Shown here piece by piece: positions 16,598-24,984 of a DNA stretch of 64,000 bases. The notes below the pieces were generated by a model. It made no database searches, was not told where the DNA came from, and saw only the letters and a program-made list of their open reading frames with translations. Every line of letters starts with the position of its first letter. Position 1 is the stretch's first letter. Both the position numbers and the translations under genes were made by a program. Source of the stretch: Pirellulaceae bacterium (GTDB taxonomy: Bacteria; Planctomycetota; Planctomycetia; Pirellulales; Pirellulaceae); the NCBI GenBank assembly GCA_028280445.1, contig JANQLU010000037.1, forward strand, positions 1-64,000. The letters are read 5' to 3'.

Positions 16598-17962
16598 ATG
16601 AATAAACTCAATCGTCGTGAATTACTGAAACATTCGGTGGCGGTTTCTGCGGTAGCTGCAGTCACGCCCAGCTTTGCCAGTGGCGAGGTTGCCAAGAATG
16701 ACAAATTGAATCTAGCCGTCATTGGCTGTGCGAATCGCGGCGGCGCGATCGGCTCGGAGGCCGTCCGACATCGCTTGACGCAATGCGTCGCCCTTTGTGA
16801 CGTTGTTCCGTCAAGAGCAAAAGGATTTAAAAGCAAAATGAGGAGCCAGTGCGACAAAGCCCAAATTTTCGATGATTTCCGACAAATGTTTGAAAAGTTG
16901 GGTGACAAGATCGATGTTTGTACAATCGGTGTCCCCGACCACGCTCATTTTCCAATTGCCATGTTAGCGATGTCTCTGGGGATTCACGTTTATGTTGAAA
17001 AGCCACTTGCTCACACTTTTGAAGAGTGTGAACTTTTAATTGCGGCGGAAAAAAAGTACGGCGTGAAGTGTCAGATGGGAAACCAGGGGCACTCCAGTGC
17101 CCAAAGACTGCAGTTTCAATCCTGGGTAAAAAATGGTGTTATCAAAAATGTTCGCCGCGTCGATGCTTGCATGAACCGGGGACGTCGCTGGCATCCCTGG
17201 GGTGACATCAAGGATTTTCCTGCGGGAGAAAAAATGCCCGCGGGAATGAATTGGGACGTTTGGGCCGGGACGGCACCAAAACATCCTTACAATCGCAAAT
17301 ACGACCCAGGTAACTGGCGTGGTTGGTACGACTACGGCAACGGTGCTTTCGGTGATTGGGGTCCGCATACGCTCGACACGATTCACCGTTTCCTGAAATT
17401 GGATCTACCTCATACGATTCGCGCCGAAAAAATTATCAAGCCAAACGATTTCATTTATCCTCACGGAACAACGATCGCTTTTGATTTTCCCGAACGTGGC
17501 CAGAACATGCCGGCCATGACCATCAATTGGTATGACGGTGTGAAAAATCGTCCGCCCAGCAAGGATGGTGTGAAGATTCCTAGCTGTGGCAAGGCAATCT
17601 ACAGTGACGACCTGACGTTTGTCGGTGGTACGCACAGCGCAAAGCTTAAAATTGTCGGTGGTGACAGACAAAAGGAAGTCGCAACTGATCTTCCCAAGGA
17701 TTCCGTCAGCAAAACGTCCACCAACCATATGGACAATTTCCTCAAAGCTGCGGTCGGGAGCGATCCAGTTTGTAACTCATCGTTTGCTGTTTCTGGTCCG
17801 CTTACTCAAGTCTTTATGCTAGGCTGCATCGCTCAGCGATTGGGAGAGAATCTCAAGTTCGATGCCAAGACCAGACAGATTACGAACAATGAGCGAGCTA
17901 ACAAACTGCTCAAAGGTCACCCGCCTCGAAAAGGCTGGGAGGAGTATTATAAGCTCGCGTAA
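16598..17962 (+). CDS. Tat-exported Gfo/Idh/MocA family oxidoreductase
   Basis: A 454-residue protein with a Tat signal (RRELLK at 6-11, Ala-rich helix, cleavage near residue 28). The Rossmann part starts at LNLAVIGCANRGG (37-49), and the family hallmark EKP is at 134-136 in VYVEKPLAH. A C-terminal domain with DWGPHTLDTIHR carries the usual catalytic-site His. Planctomycetes contain many of these exported NAD(P)-dependent enzymes, thought to act on sugars released from sulfated polysaccharides. The next gene starts 53 bases downstream in the same direction. The specific sugar cannot be told. Confidence 0.93.
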   Translation: MNKLNRRELLKHSVAVSAVAAVTPSFASGEVAKNDKLNLAVIGCANRGGAIGSEAVRHRLTQCVALCDVVPSRAKGFKSKMRSQCDKAQIFDDFRQMFEKLGDKIDVCTIGVPDHAHFPIAMLAMSLGIHVYVEKPLAHTFEECELLIAAEKKYGVKCQMGNQGHSSAQRLQFQSWVKNGVIKNVRRVDACMNRGRRWHPWGDIKDFPAGEKMPAGMNWDVWAGTAPKHPYNRKYDPGNWRGWYDYGNGAFGDWGPHTLDTIHRFLKLDLPHTIRAEKIIKPNDFIYPHGTTIAFDFPERGQNMPAMTINWYDGVKNRPPSKDGVKIPSCGKAIYSDDLTFVGGTHSAKLKIVGGDRQKEVATDLPKDSVSKTSTNHMDNFLKAAVGSDPVCNSSFAVSGPLTQVFMLGCIAQRLGENLKFDAKTRQITNNERANKLLKGHPPRKGWEEYYKLA

Positions 17963-18014
17963 ATTTCTTCATGATCTTCGAAACGAGTTTTGTTTGATAA
18001 AGGAATAAAAAAAC

Positions 18015-18563
18015 ATGAGCGATCGAATCATCATGCGAACAGGCGAGGCCCTGGTCGCCGGCGGCCCCCCATATACGGCTGCCGAGCCGGAAGTTGTTAT
18101 CGGTGAGTTGGACGGACCAGTAGGCACAGCCATCGCAACGTTAACCGGTGACCAATCCGTAGGACACTCCAAGGTATTCGCGATTCTAGATACCGATATT
18201 CAGGTTCGTCCAGTAACACTGATGGTTAGCAAGGTTACCGTCAAGAACAGCGCCTATACAAACATTTTGATGGGAACGGTGCAGGCGGCGATCGCCAATG
18301 GCGTGCTTGACGCAGTCCGTGCTGGTGATATTCCCAAAGACAAAGCAAATGACTTAGGCATCGTTTGTTCGGTTTGGCTCAACCCAGGCGCCGCTACCGA
18401 TGAAAATCTCGATCACAAAGCGCTGTTTGAAATCCACCGTAAAGCAATGACTCAGGCGATTCACAAGGCGATGTGTAACGAGCCATCGATTGACTGGCTA
18501 CTGGAAAACCAGGACAAGATCACCCACAAATATTATCAACGTGGATTGGACGGCACGCTGTAG
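18015..18563 (+). CDS. Formaldehyde-activating-enzyme (Fae) family protein lacking the catalytic His
   Basis: A 182-residue protein that matches Fae: GEALV near residue 10, then PATLMV-like VRPVTLMVSKVTVKN (about 65-79), a helix with AAIANGV, and GDIPKDKANDL. Fae joins formaldehyde to tetrahydromethanopterin, and planctomycetes are known to have archaeal-type C1 genes. In canonical Fae the loop after GEALVG carries a conserved His (in GNE-x-AH). Here that loop is GGPPYTAAEPE, two residues longer and without His. This is therefore a divergent paralogue, perhaps binding without catalysis or acting on another aldehyde. The upstream Gfo/Idh gene may be co-transcribed. Confidence 0.85.
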   Translation: MSDRIIMRTGEALVAGGPPYTAAEPEVVIGELDGPVGTAIATLTGDQSVGHSKVFAILDTDIQVRPVTLMVSKVTVKNSAYTNILMGTVQAAIANGVLDAVRAGDIPKDKANDLGIVCSVWLNPGAATDENLDHKALFEIHRKAMTQAIHKAMCNEPSIDWLLENQDKITHKYYQRGLDGTL

Positions 18564-18826
18564 TTGATTTCAGAGAGCGTCGGTCAATTGCAAGTTCGTA
18601 TTGTGTGCACTCAGGAGTCAACCTGCTGGACCAAATTAGTTCGACGCAACTCAAAAACAAGTCAGCAGAATCATGAAGCGACAGAAGTATTTCAGCCCGC
18701 GCGTGTAAAGTGAACATCCACCATGATCTTTGCCTGAAGCAAGATCTGCAGCGAAAGGGGCTCGTGGTATTCGTTTCGCAATTCCACGTGACGAAGTTTC
18801 GCACTCGCCAGCAAAATATTTTTACA

Positions 18827-19423
18827 TCAAAGTTGCCAGAGGCCGCATTCGATTCCGCCTTGAATGACGACCGCAATTGTCCCATGACCAGGAATCTTCA
18901 TCGATGCAATGGCAATCTCTGCTCCCGCTTCCTTTGCGGCAGCGACAGCTTCTTTCAAATTTTTGACAAGTGTATAAGGCCTGATGACGGGTGTTTCAGT
19001 TTCACGCATCGGGCCGCGAATTCCGATTAGGCCCCCGCCACTGAGTTTTGCGGTACGAGCGTTTCCAAATGTTGCAATCGGTTTGCCAAACGTGATTCCA
19101 TGTATCTTTGAATATTGGTCGCACAATGCGTCGACATCCGGAGTGACAATCTCAAGGTATTGAACTTGCAAAGCATTTGATTTGCTTTCTTGCTTTGATT
19201 TGCTTTCCTGTTTAGGTTTGCTTTCCTGTTTAGGTTTGCTTTCCTGTTTAGGTTTGCTACCTGACTCATTGTTTTTGCCGGCTTTGGCCGAGCCGTCTTT
19301 TTCATTGTTTGTCACTTGCCGACATCCGCCGAACACCGACAAGCCTCCGAAAGGAACCGTAAATGCAATTCCGGTTTGAAGCAGTTTTCGTCGATCAGGG
19401 TTTTGCATCAGTTTGTCTTTCAT
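18827..19423 (-). CDS. Exported VOC-fold lipoprotein with repeat linker
   Basis: A 198-residue protein with a twin-arginine signal (DRRKLLQ at 10-16) ending in FGGC (Cys34), so it is probably a Tat-exported lipoprotein. Residues about 55-82 are a low-complexity linker with the six-residue unit SKPKQE repeated about five times, encoded by an 18-bp tandem repeat. The rest is a single VOC/glyoxalase-like domain (YLEIVTPDVDAL, later GLIGIRGPM). Metal ligands of a full glyoxalase are not evident. The linker probably spans the periplasm or peptidoglycan. Function unknown. Confidence 0.75.
   Translation of the reverse strand: MKDKLMQNPDRRKLLQTGIAFTVPFGGLSVFGGCRQVTNNEKDGSAKAGKNNESGSKPKQESKPKQESKPKQESKSKQESKSNALQVQYLEIVTPDVDALCDQYSKIHGITFGKPIATFGNARTAKLSGGGLIGIRGPMRETETPVIRPYTLVKNLKEAVAAAKEAGAEIAIASMKIPGHGTIAVVIQGGIECGLWQL
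19181..19258 (-). repeat. 18-bp tandem repeat encoding SKPKQE units
   Basis: A coding tandem array with three perfect copies of TTTGCTTTCCTGTTTAGG at 19199-19252, preceded by a diverged copy at 19181-19198. It is an obvious place for slippage changes in linker length. Confidence 0.85.
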
Positions 19424-19558
19424 TTAATGGTTGATTGACTGAACAAGAAATTTCTTCCGTAACGACGTCGAGCTAGTTTGCGTTAAATGATATCTGATTA
19501 GCGATGAATTTTAACGCACCTATTTACCTGACTCATGCAACTCAACGTTGGATCAGGA

Positions 19559-20392
19559 TTATGTCATTTGGCTCTCGCTAAAGAAAGTCTGCATCATCCA
19601 GGCCTGGAATTTTGGTTCTTGTTCGGCAACGAAATCGGCTGCGGTGTCGCCGTAGAGATAGATGCCTACCGCGAACATGATGGGCGCACCCGTCGCTGTT
19701 ATCGCAATCGGCGAGACGATTCCGCGAACGGGTTTTTCGAGGTGCAAGACTGCGCTGCGGGCCGGTGTTTCGGTAATTCTGTCCACGGTGCCAGACAACT
19801 GGGCTGTGCCTGAGATGGACGATGACCAAGGCGAGCCCTCTGTTGCTCCGTCGAGACCGAACGCTTCAGCCAACGTCTCCCAGGTCTGTTCCTTGGTCAT
19901 GGTCGTGGGACCCATCAAGTGAATTGCCGAGCAGGGCTGACCGGGAAAGTGTGTCATGTACAGCTGAAGAATGCGGAAGAATCGTGGCCATCCACTTTCG
20001 AGGTCAGTCAACTGATCGTCCCAGTCGCCGGCATCGTCAAAATAACTGTTGACCACGCGGACCAGGCACGTGCCGCCGGACTGTGCCTCGACGATCCATT
20101 CGTGGGCTACGGTTGGACCATCGGGCCCCCAGGCTTTCCCTTCCGCCACGAAACGATGCGGAGGATCCCATGCGGTGTACTCTCCAACCTTTTGCTTGTT
20201 CTCGCCGGTTCCCATCGTGATGTCCCCGCCGACGCGCGGTTCTGTTTCATCTTCATTTGTTCCGACGGGCATGAACCACGATGAGATGCCATGCCCTGTT
20301 GCGATCGCTTCCCAGACTTCCTCCGGTGTGCCGGGTACGACAACTTCGACCTGGATCCATCGCTTGCCAGATTCATCTTTCTGAACGCTCAT
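19559..20392 (-). CDS. SRPBCC (AHSA1-like) domain protein
   Basis: A 277-residue protein with an N-terminal START/SRPBCC domain of the activator-of-Hsp90 type: VVPGTPEEVWEAIATGHGISSWF near 20-42 and GEYTAWDPPHRFVAEG near 87-102, as in many ArsR-partnered AHSA1 proteins. The last 90 residues form a second segment that may be another half-domain. These proteins bind hydrophobic ligands. The start codon overlaps the stop of the upstream ArsR gene by four bases (ATGA), which is the classical arrangement of ArsR-AHSA1 pairs. The ligand is unknown. Confidence 0.88.
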   Translation of the reverse strand: MSVQKDESGKRWIQVEVVVPGTPEEVWEAIATGHGISSWFMPVGTNEDETEPRVGGDITMGTGENKQKVGEYTAWDPPHRFVAEGKAWGPDGPTVAHEWIVEAQSGGTCLVRVVNSYFDDAGDWDDQLTDLESGWPRFFRILQLYMTHFPGQPCSAIHLMGPTTMTKEQTWETLAEAFGLDGATEGSPWSSSISGTAQLSGTVDRITETPARSAVLHLEKPVRGIVSPIAITATGAPIMFAVGIYLYGDTAADFVAEQEPKFQAWMMQTFFSESQMT

Positions 20393-20991
20393 GTTTTCTC
20401 CTTTGTAGGGGTATTGTGTGGCACGGGATGGGCGACCAGTACTAAACGATGTGCGCGGCCACCGGGGGCTTTGGCGTCGTGAAAACGCGCGACGAGCGAG
20501 GTTATTGATTTCGTAAGTTCTCCGCTGAATGCAGCGCGATCGGCAGCCGACCGAAACCGAATTTCGGTATCGATCGAAAGTGTTGCGAGACCTTTTTTGG
20601 TTTCTCGCGACTTTCGCACCAACGCGCTGACTTCGCGGATAATGCGTGCGGCCAATGCCAAAAGATAACTCGCTGAGAGACGATCGGCGCTTCGATCGGG
20701 GTCAGCCGCAACTGGACCGAGGGCACTGGGCGAGACAATGTACGAAGAGGCAGTCGCAACTAGCAGGCGTTCAGTCAAACCACCCCAGCGGCGTTCTTCG
20801 GCGACCTTGGCGAGACCGCTTGATTCAAGCAACCGCAGGTGATAGTTCACTTTTTGCCGAGCGATACCCAGCCGGGAGGCGATCGTCGTTGCCGACGCGG
20901 GCTCGGCCAATTCGGCCAAGATCCGACTGCGGACTGGATCTAATGCAACCGTCGCGTCTTGCGGAGTATCGATAACTTCTACGTCAATCAT
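20389..20991 (-). CDS. ArsR-like winged-helix regulator
   Basis: A 200-residue regulator. Residues 15-75 make a winged helix (LDPVRSRILAELAEP, then IASRLGIARQKVNYHLRLLE), typical of ArsR/HTH_20. No metal-binding Cys pair is present, so it probably senses a small molecule or works with its SRPBCC partner. The remaining 120 residues are helical. I use the second ATG (20991) because TATAAG ends directly before the first ATG (21000), which would place that ATG upstream of the transcription start. It is translationally coupled to the SRPBCC gene and a perfect inverted repeat lies upstream. Confidence 0.82.
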   Translation of the reverse strand: MIDVEVIDTPQDATVALDPVRSRILAELAEPASATTIASRLGIARQKVNYHLRLLESSGLAKVAEERRWGGLTERLLVATASSYIVSPSALGPVAADPDRSADRLSASYLLALAARIIREVSALVRKSRETKKGLATLSIDTEIRFRSAADRAAFSGELTKSITSLVARFHDAKAPGGRAHRLVLVAHPVPHNTPTKEKT

Positions 20992-21000
20992 GAACAGCAT

Positions 21001-21026
21001 CTTATATTGACAAAAAAATTTGTCAA
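21001..21026 (-). promoter_or_regulatory. Perfect inverted repeat and promoter of the ArsR/SRPBCC pair
   Basis: TTGACAAA-AAAA-TTTGTCAA (21007-21026) is an 8-bp perfect dyad. On the minus strand it begins with TTGACA and is followed by TATAAG (21006-21001). The gap between these hexamers is only 14 bp, so the exact promoter is unsure, but the position fits an autoregulatory operator. Confidence 0.55.
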
Positions 21027-21417
21027 TGCGTTTTTCCGGGAAAATACGTTATTTTCGGGTCGGGCAAACCATCGCTCAATTCTCGGGGACGTACTGAGTT
21101 GGAGGTGAGCATGCTTGTTACCGGTGTCAGTTTGCCTGTTTTGTTGCGCAGCATTCCACTACAACTCATTGCAATCAAACAAGTTGCAGTGAGTTCATCA
21201 TCCATCGCTGTAGCGACGAATATTCCTTGCAGTGGTCTTACGACCTTACCAACATGTCAGCAAAGCTGCTTCCTTGCATTCTCTATTCCCCTACTCCGGG
21301 AAAATGAAAATACTGAGAAAATTGCCTTTCGGCTTTCGTCACTGATTGATCGCATTGGCGCGGTATTTACACTGAGGACGATCACCAATTGATATCGCCA
21401 ACTTGATGGGAATTGAC
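21027..21417. other. Intergenic region, possible gene remnant
   Basis: No firm gene. A minus-strand stretch near 21205-21110 encodes a short lipobox-like segment followed by NKTGKLTPVT, which recalls the start of small planctomycete lipoproteins with a carboxypeptidase-regulatory fold; it breaks off soon after and could be a decayed remnant. A plus-strand frame at 21111-21392 has a good GGAGG but no coding character I trust. Confidence 0.25.
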
Positions 21418-22860
21418 ATGCGAGCCAACCCTTTGGGAGTCACCAGGGCAATATTGAGTTTTTCATTGACCGCGGTCTGTGTGTTAAGCATTGCTCAGAT
21501 TCCGGCAAATGCCCAGACAATCGGGTTGAATTTCGTCGGCACCAATCAAAGCCAATCTGGTTTTCGGCCACCTGACAACATGGGCACTGTGGGCCACAAC
21601 CATGTCGTTGAAATGATCAATGGCCGTTTTGCGGTGTACAACAAATCCAATGGTAGCCAGGTGAGCAGCATTTCGTTGGATCAGTTCTGGGTCAACGCAG
21701 GCGTTAATCCGGCAGGCAGTTTTTCGTTTGACCCGCGAGTGCAATACGACCCGTTTGCCAATCGGTTTTATGCAACCAGCGTGGACAATGCTCGTGGGCC
21801 CAACAATATCTTGTTTGCCGTTTCAGACTCCGATGATCCCACGGGTTCCTGGTCCGGTTTTAGCGTGGACGCGGACTCTGATAATGCTCAATGGGCAGAT
21901 TTTCCGCAAATGGGTTTTTCGAGAGATCAAATCGTGATCTCGAACAATATGTTTGGGCTTAGCGGCAATCCATTTCAAATCAACTTACTGGTCATTCCCA
22001 AAGCGGATATCCTGACGGCTGCTCCGACGTTGACCAACGCCACTTTGCTTGAATCCCAGTACGCAAACACGGGATTCAGTTTCTCGCTGCAATCCACCAT
22101 CGATCTGGACAACAGCAACCGGCGTTTGCGGTTGTTCTCCAGGGAGTCCGGAGCTGCCGGTTCGCTTTCGACGATCGAAATTGGCGGCACCGTTGGCTCT
22201 CCGGTCGTAAACAATATCGCGGACGTTTCTGGCTTGACCAATTTCAGTGCGCCGCCAATGGCTGATCAACCCGATGGAGCGTTGCAATTGGAATCTGGCG
22301 GAGACCGGACTCGCTCTGCTCTGACTCTGATCAATGGCAAGATTTACGGCATCCATGGGGCCGAGGATCCAGTGTCAGGTAACGCCGCTTTGCAGTGGTA
22401 TCGTTTGGATGCTGATACTTTGGCGATCGAAGCCCAAGGCATGATTGCAGACGCAGACCTTGATCTGATCTACGCTTCGATCTCGGCAAACGAAAATGGA
22501 GATATCGTTGTTGGATTTACAGGAACGAGCGAAAACCAGTTTGCCAGCGCATATGCGGTGGTTGGAAGCACGGATGATCAAGGAAACGTCACCTTTGGCA
22601 ATTTGATGTTGTTGCGCCAGGGCGTATCGACTTATGAAAGCCCTGTCAGTGGGCGCAACCGATGGGGTGATTACAGTGCTACCGTACTCGATCCTTCTGA
22701 TCCCACCAAATTTTGGACCTTTCAACAGTTTGTTTCGGCAAACAATCAATGGAGTGTCAACATCACCGAAATCCAGATTATTCCAGAGCCAACCAGTATT
22801 CCGTTTGTCGCGTTGCTGGTTGCGGGATTGCTTGCCAGACACCGCAGACGAAAATGGTAG
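21418..22860 (+). CDS. PEP-CTERM-anchored secreted protein
   Basis: A 480-residue exported protein with a signal peptide ending near ANAQ (about residue 33) and a C-terminal PEP-CTERM signal: IPEPTS, a hydrophobic helix, then RHRRRKW. Such proteins are sorted by exosortase in bacteria with exopolysaccharide-rich envelopes. The body has repeated YDP, DNAR and SGRNRWGDYSAT stretches typical of secreted beta-propeller-like proteins; WGDYSAT recurs in related planctomycete and proteobacterial secreted proteins. GGGA lies seven bases before the ATG at 21418. No enzyme motif is evident; a surface or matrix role is likely. Confidence 0.82.
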   Translation: MRANPLGVTRAILSFSLTAVCVLSIAQIPANAQTIGLNFVGTNQSQSGFRPPDNMGTVGHNHVVEMINGRFAVYNKSNGSQVSSISLDQFWVNAGVNPAGSFSFDPRVQYDPFANRFYATSVDNARGPNNILFAVSDSDDPTGSWSGFSVDADSDNAQWADFPQMGFSRDQIVISNNMFGLSGNPFQINLLVIPKADILTAAPTLTNATLLESQYANTGFSFSLQSTIDLDNSNRRLRLFSRESGAAGSLSTIEIGGTVGSPVVNNIADVSGLTNFSAPPMADQPDGALQLESGGDRTRSALTLINGKIYGIHGAEDPVSGNAALQWYRLDADTLAIEAQGMIADADLDLIYASISANENGDIVVGFTGTSENQFASAYAVVGSTDDQGNVTFGNLMLLRQGVSTYESPVSGRNRWGDYSATVLDPSDPTKFWTFQQFVSANNQWSVNITEIQIIPEPTSIPFVALLVAGLLARHRRRKW

Positions 22861-22952
22861 CGTTGCCGGCATACTAGCGCATTTTGCTTTGCGCCCACTT
22901 CGCTTAATATTAAACGCCGGTAATAGGCAACCACAGTTTCGCAAAGCGTTTT

Positions 22953-24230
22953 TCACGCTTCTTGTTTTCCGGGAACCAAAGGTTCAGATTTGGTAAACAT
23001 CCAAATCGCTGTACTGCCGATGCCCAGCAGCATCACGACAAGGCCGATAATGCCTCCCACGAATGGAATCCACGTGAGCGCGGCGATGATCAATACACCG
23101 AGAGCCAACGTCAGGAACCGTCGTCTCGAAACCCAATCTGGCCCGTTGATGATTCGGTTACCGGCCCAGACACTGACGATAATTTTGGCTATCCAGGTGG
23201 AAAAAATGCTGAAGCCAACAACCACGACCGCAGTCGTTAACACACCCAGTCCCAGCCAGGTGAGAATCAGGTTGTCCAACGAAACAATCCCCAGCAATAC
23301 AGCGACGGCAATCGTTGCGACCAGTAATAATATGGCTCCTGCAATGACCGCGACTAATGTCAGAACGCCCCAACCCAAACTGGCGAGTGGTCGCCGCCCG
23401 ACATTGTTCACAACTTGCCCCGTCCATTTTGGACAGATGTAGACAACCAGCAGACCGATAAGAAACAAAGCGAAAAATTGTTTAGCAAAATCGATGGCCC
23501 GATTTGTGATCGTTGGTGGTTGAGCCACATCAGACTCGATCTTTGAATGCTCAACTTTGCCCGCAATTTTGGACTCTGGATTGATGTCTGCTTCTCGTGT
23601 TGATTGGTATTTTAAATTGCCGGCGATATCGGTGGATTCGGTAACCGTGAGTCCTTTCGGGACCGTAGGAATTTCAACTCCCCAAAGTCCCGCCGCCGAA
23701 TAATCGCCGCCTTCGACGACAGCTTCGATATCGTCGCCGAAACTTCCAGACAGTTGGCAGTTTGCAGAGGCTAATTTAACTTTCTTTTCTACGCGCCCTG
23801 CAAAGATAGATTGGTAGCCAGCAAACTTGACTTCACCTCCAATTCGGCTTCCTTTGGTACATTCAAGGCTGTACCCGGCAGCGATCAAATCGTCGCTGAT
23901 ATCCGTGCCATCTTGAAGTGTTAAGACTTGGCAAGCGATTCGTGCGTCATCTGAAACTTTGCCGTTGATCAAGACTTGTTGTGCCGCCGCGATCAAGTCA
24001 CCATCGACCGAACCGTTGATGTTGATTTGTTGCGCGAAGACAATCAAATCACCTTTAATCGTTCCATCGACCGTGACTTTTTGTGCAAAGACGTAGACGT
24101 CATCGTCGATCACTTCGTCTTTGGCGATCGATACTTCGTCTCCTTGGCGGACTTCCGCGTTTGACGGACCGAAACTGGTCAACAATAGCAGCAAAACAAC
24201 GGCGGTGCTAAGTAACGAATTGATTCGCAT
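22953..24230 (-). CDS. Bactofilin-like polymer-forming membrane protein
   Basis: A 425-residue protein. A signal peptide (residues 1-25) is followed by about 200 residues of short beta-helix repeats (VDGTIKGDLIVFAQQININGSV and similar), the hallmark of bactofilin/polymer-forming domains. The C-terminal third has four or so membrane helices, ending in a short basic tail. Bactofilins are normally cytosolic scaffolds; this exported, membrane-bound version would sit outside the cytoplasm. The ATG at 24230 has a strong GGGAGG six bases upstream; the frame extends to 24380 without a ribosome site. Function inferred: envelope scaffold. Confidence 0.82.
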   Translation of the reverse strand: MRINSLLSTAVVLLLLLTSFGPSNAEVRQGDEVSIAKDEVIDDDVYVFAQKVTVDGTIKGDLIVFAQQININGSVDGDLIAAAQQVLINGKVSDDARIACQVLTLQDGTDISDDLIAAGYSLECTKGSRIGGEVKFAGYQSIFAGRVEKKVKLASANCQLSGSFGDDIEAVVEGGDYSAAGLWGVEIPTVPKGLTVTESTDIAGNLKYQSTREADINPESKIAGKVEHSKIESDVAQPPTITNRAIDFAKQFFALFLIGLLVVYICPKWTGQVVNNVGRRPLASLGWGVLTLVAVIAGAILLLVATIAVAVLLGIVSLDNLILTWLGLGVLTTAVVVVGFSIFSTWIAKIIVSVWAGNRIINGPDWVSRRRFLTLALGVLIIAALTWIPFVGGIIGLVVMLLGIGSTAIWMFTKSEPLVPGKQEA

Positions 24231-24984
24231 GACGACCTCCCGACTACTACAACGAATTACATAGCTAGAGCGCACTCTAGTGTTTGCGATGCTTAGAATC
24301 GACGCAAACAACGCGCCAGTCAGCGTCTTTTGGAAACGACTATCGATGAATAAAACGACGTAGACAGCCCGGCCTAACAAACTGAGGCAGTATTACGCTT
24401 CTTCCTTAGCTCGAAGATAACTTCGTGATGCAAACCGGTTTTCGTTTACCTCATTGTGCACGGGCTGTGTGCGTCGCCGCACACCAAGAAACAAACTTTG
24501 AGTCATCTGCCTCGGCTTCATCGTTCGATGGCTTCCCCAAAATTCCCTTCGAAGTTTCACACGCTTCATCGTCCGACGCGATCATTTATTTCCCGATGGT
24601 TCTGCACATCGAAGTTTCACGCCGAACGCAGCTTGGACGAGTTCGTTTTCGAGGCGATTGATCAATTTGGCACGATCCTGTCGCACTAATCGTCAATTGT
24701 CCGACACAAGCATTCTCTCTTGAGCCATTTGAAAAAGTCTTGGACGTTTTTGGTGATGGATTTTTTTGCAGTCTCAACACCTGGACATACGTACTTCGGA
24801 TGCAGCGGTAATTGAACGCTTGAAACGATTCGGGATTTTTGTTGCGAACGGCAGTTCTCGCGTTTTATTTTCCAATTTTAAATGTCGATGAATTTGTGAG
24901 GAACTGGTTGCCGTTGGGGGGAGTCCAATCGATGGTTGGAAATATTCAGGAATCAAGATCAACGATAACTGTGAAGGAGTTGGC
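24231..24984. other. Long intergenic region with dispersed short repeats
   Basis: About 750 bases without a convincing gene. It contains one copy of TCGAAGTTTCACGCCGAA (24609-24626), a partial copy near 24550, and a CGGCTTCATCGTTCGA block near 24511 that recurs near 28983. Small frames here show no coding bias. Confidence 0.4.
24609..24626 (+). repeat. Dispersed 18-base repeat, copy 2 of 3
   Basis: TCGAAGTTTCACGCCGAA. The other copies are at 8026-8043 and 26186-26203, all in + orientation in intergenic DNA. The match to the third copy extends to 21 bases. Origin unknown. Confidence 0.6.

Noticed and set aside
21023-21205. Short minus-strand ORF with lipobox-like start
   Set aside because: It stops after 60 residues and lacks any complete domain; perhaps a decayed lipoprotein, recorded as a remnant only.
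21111-21392. Small + strand ORF with a good GGAGG
   Set aside because: Composition and content look non-coding and it overlaps other possible frames; no signal peptide or motif.
22634-22996. Plus-strand ORF at the PEP-CTERM gene end
   Set aside because: Out of frame with PEP-CTERM and without coding signal.
24668-24690. TTGGCAC...TCGCA resembling a sigma-54 promoter
   Set aside because: The spacing between the GG and GC elements is 12 bases instead of 10, and no gene follows closely.
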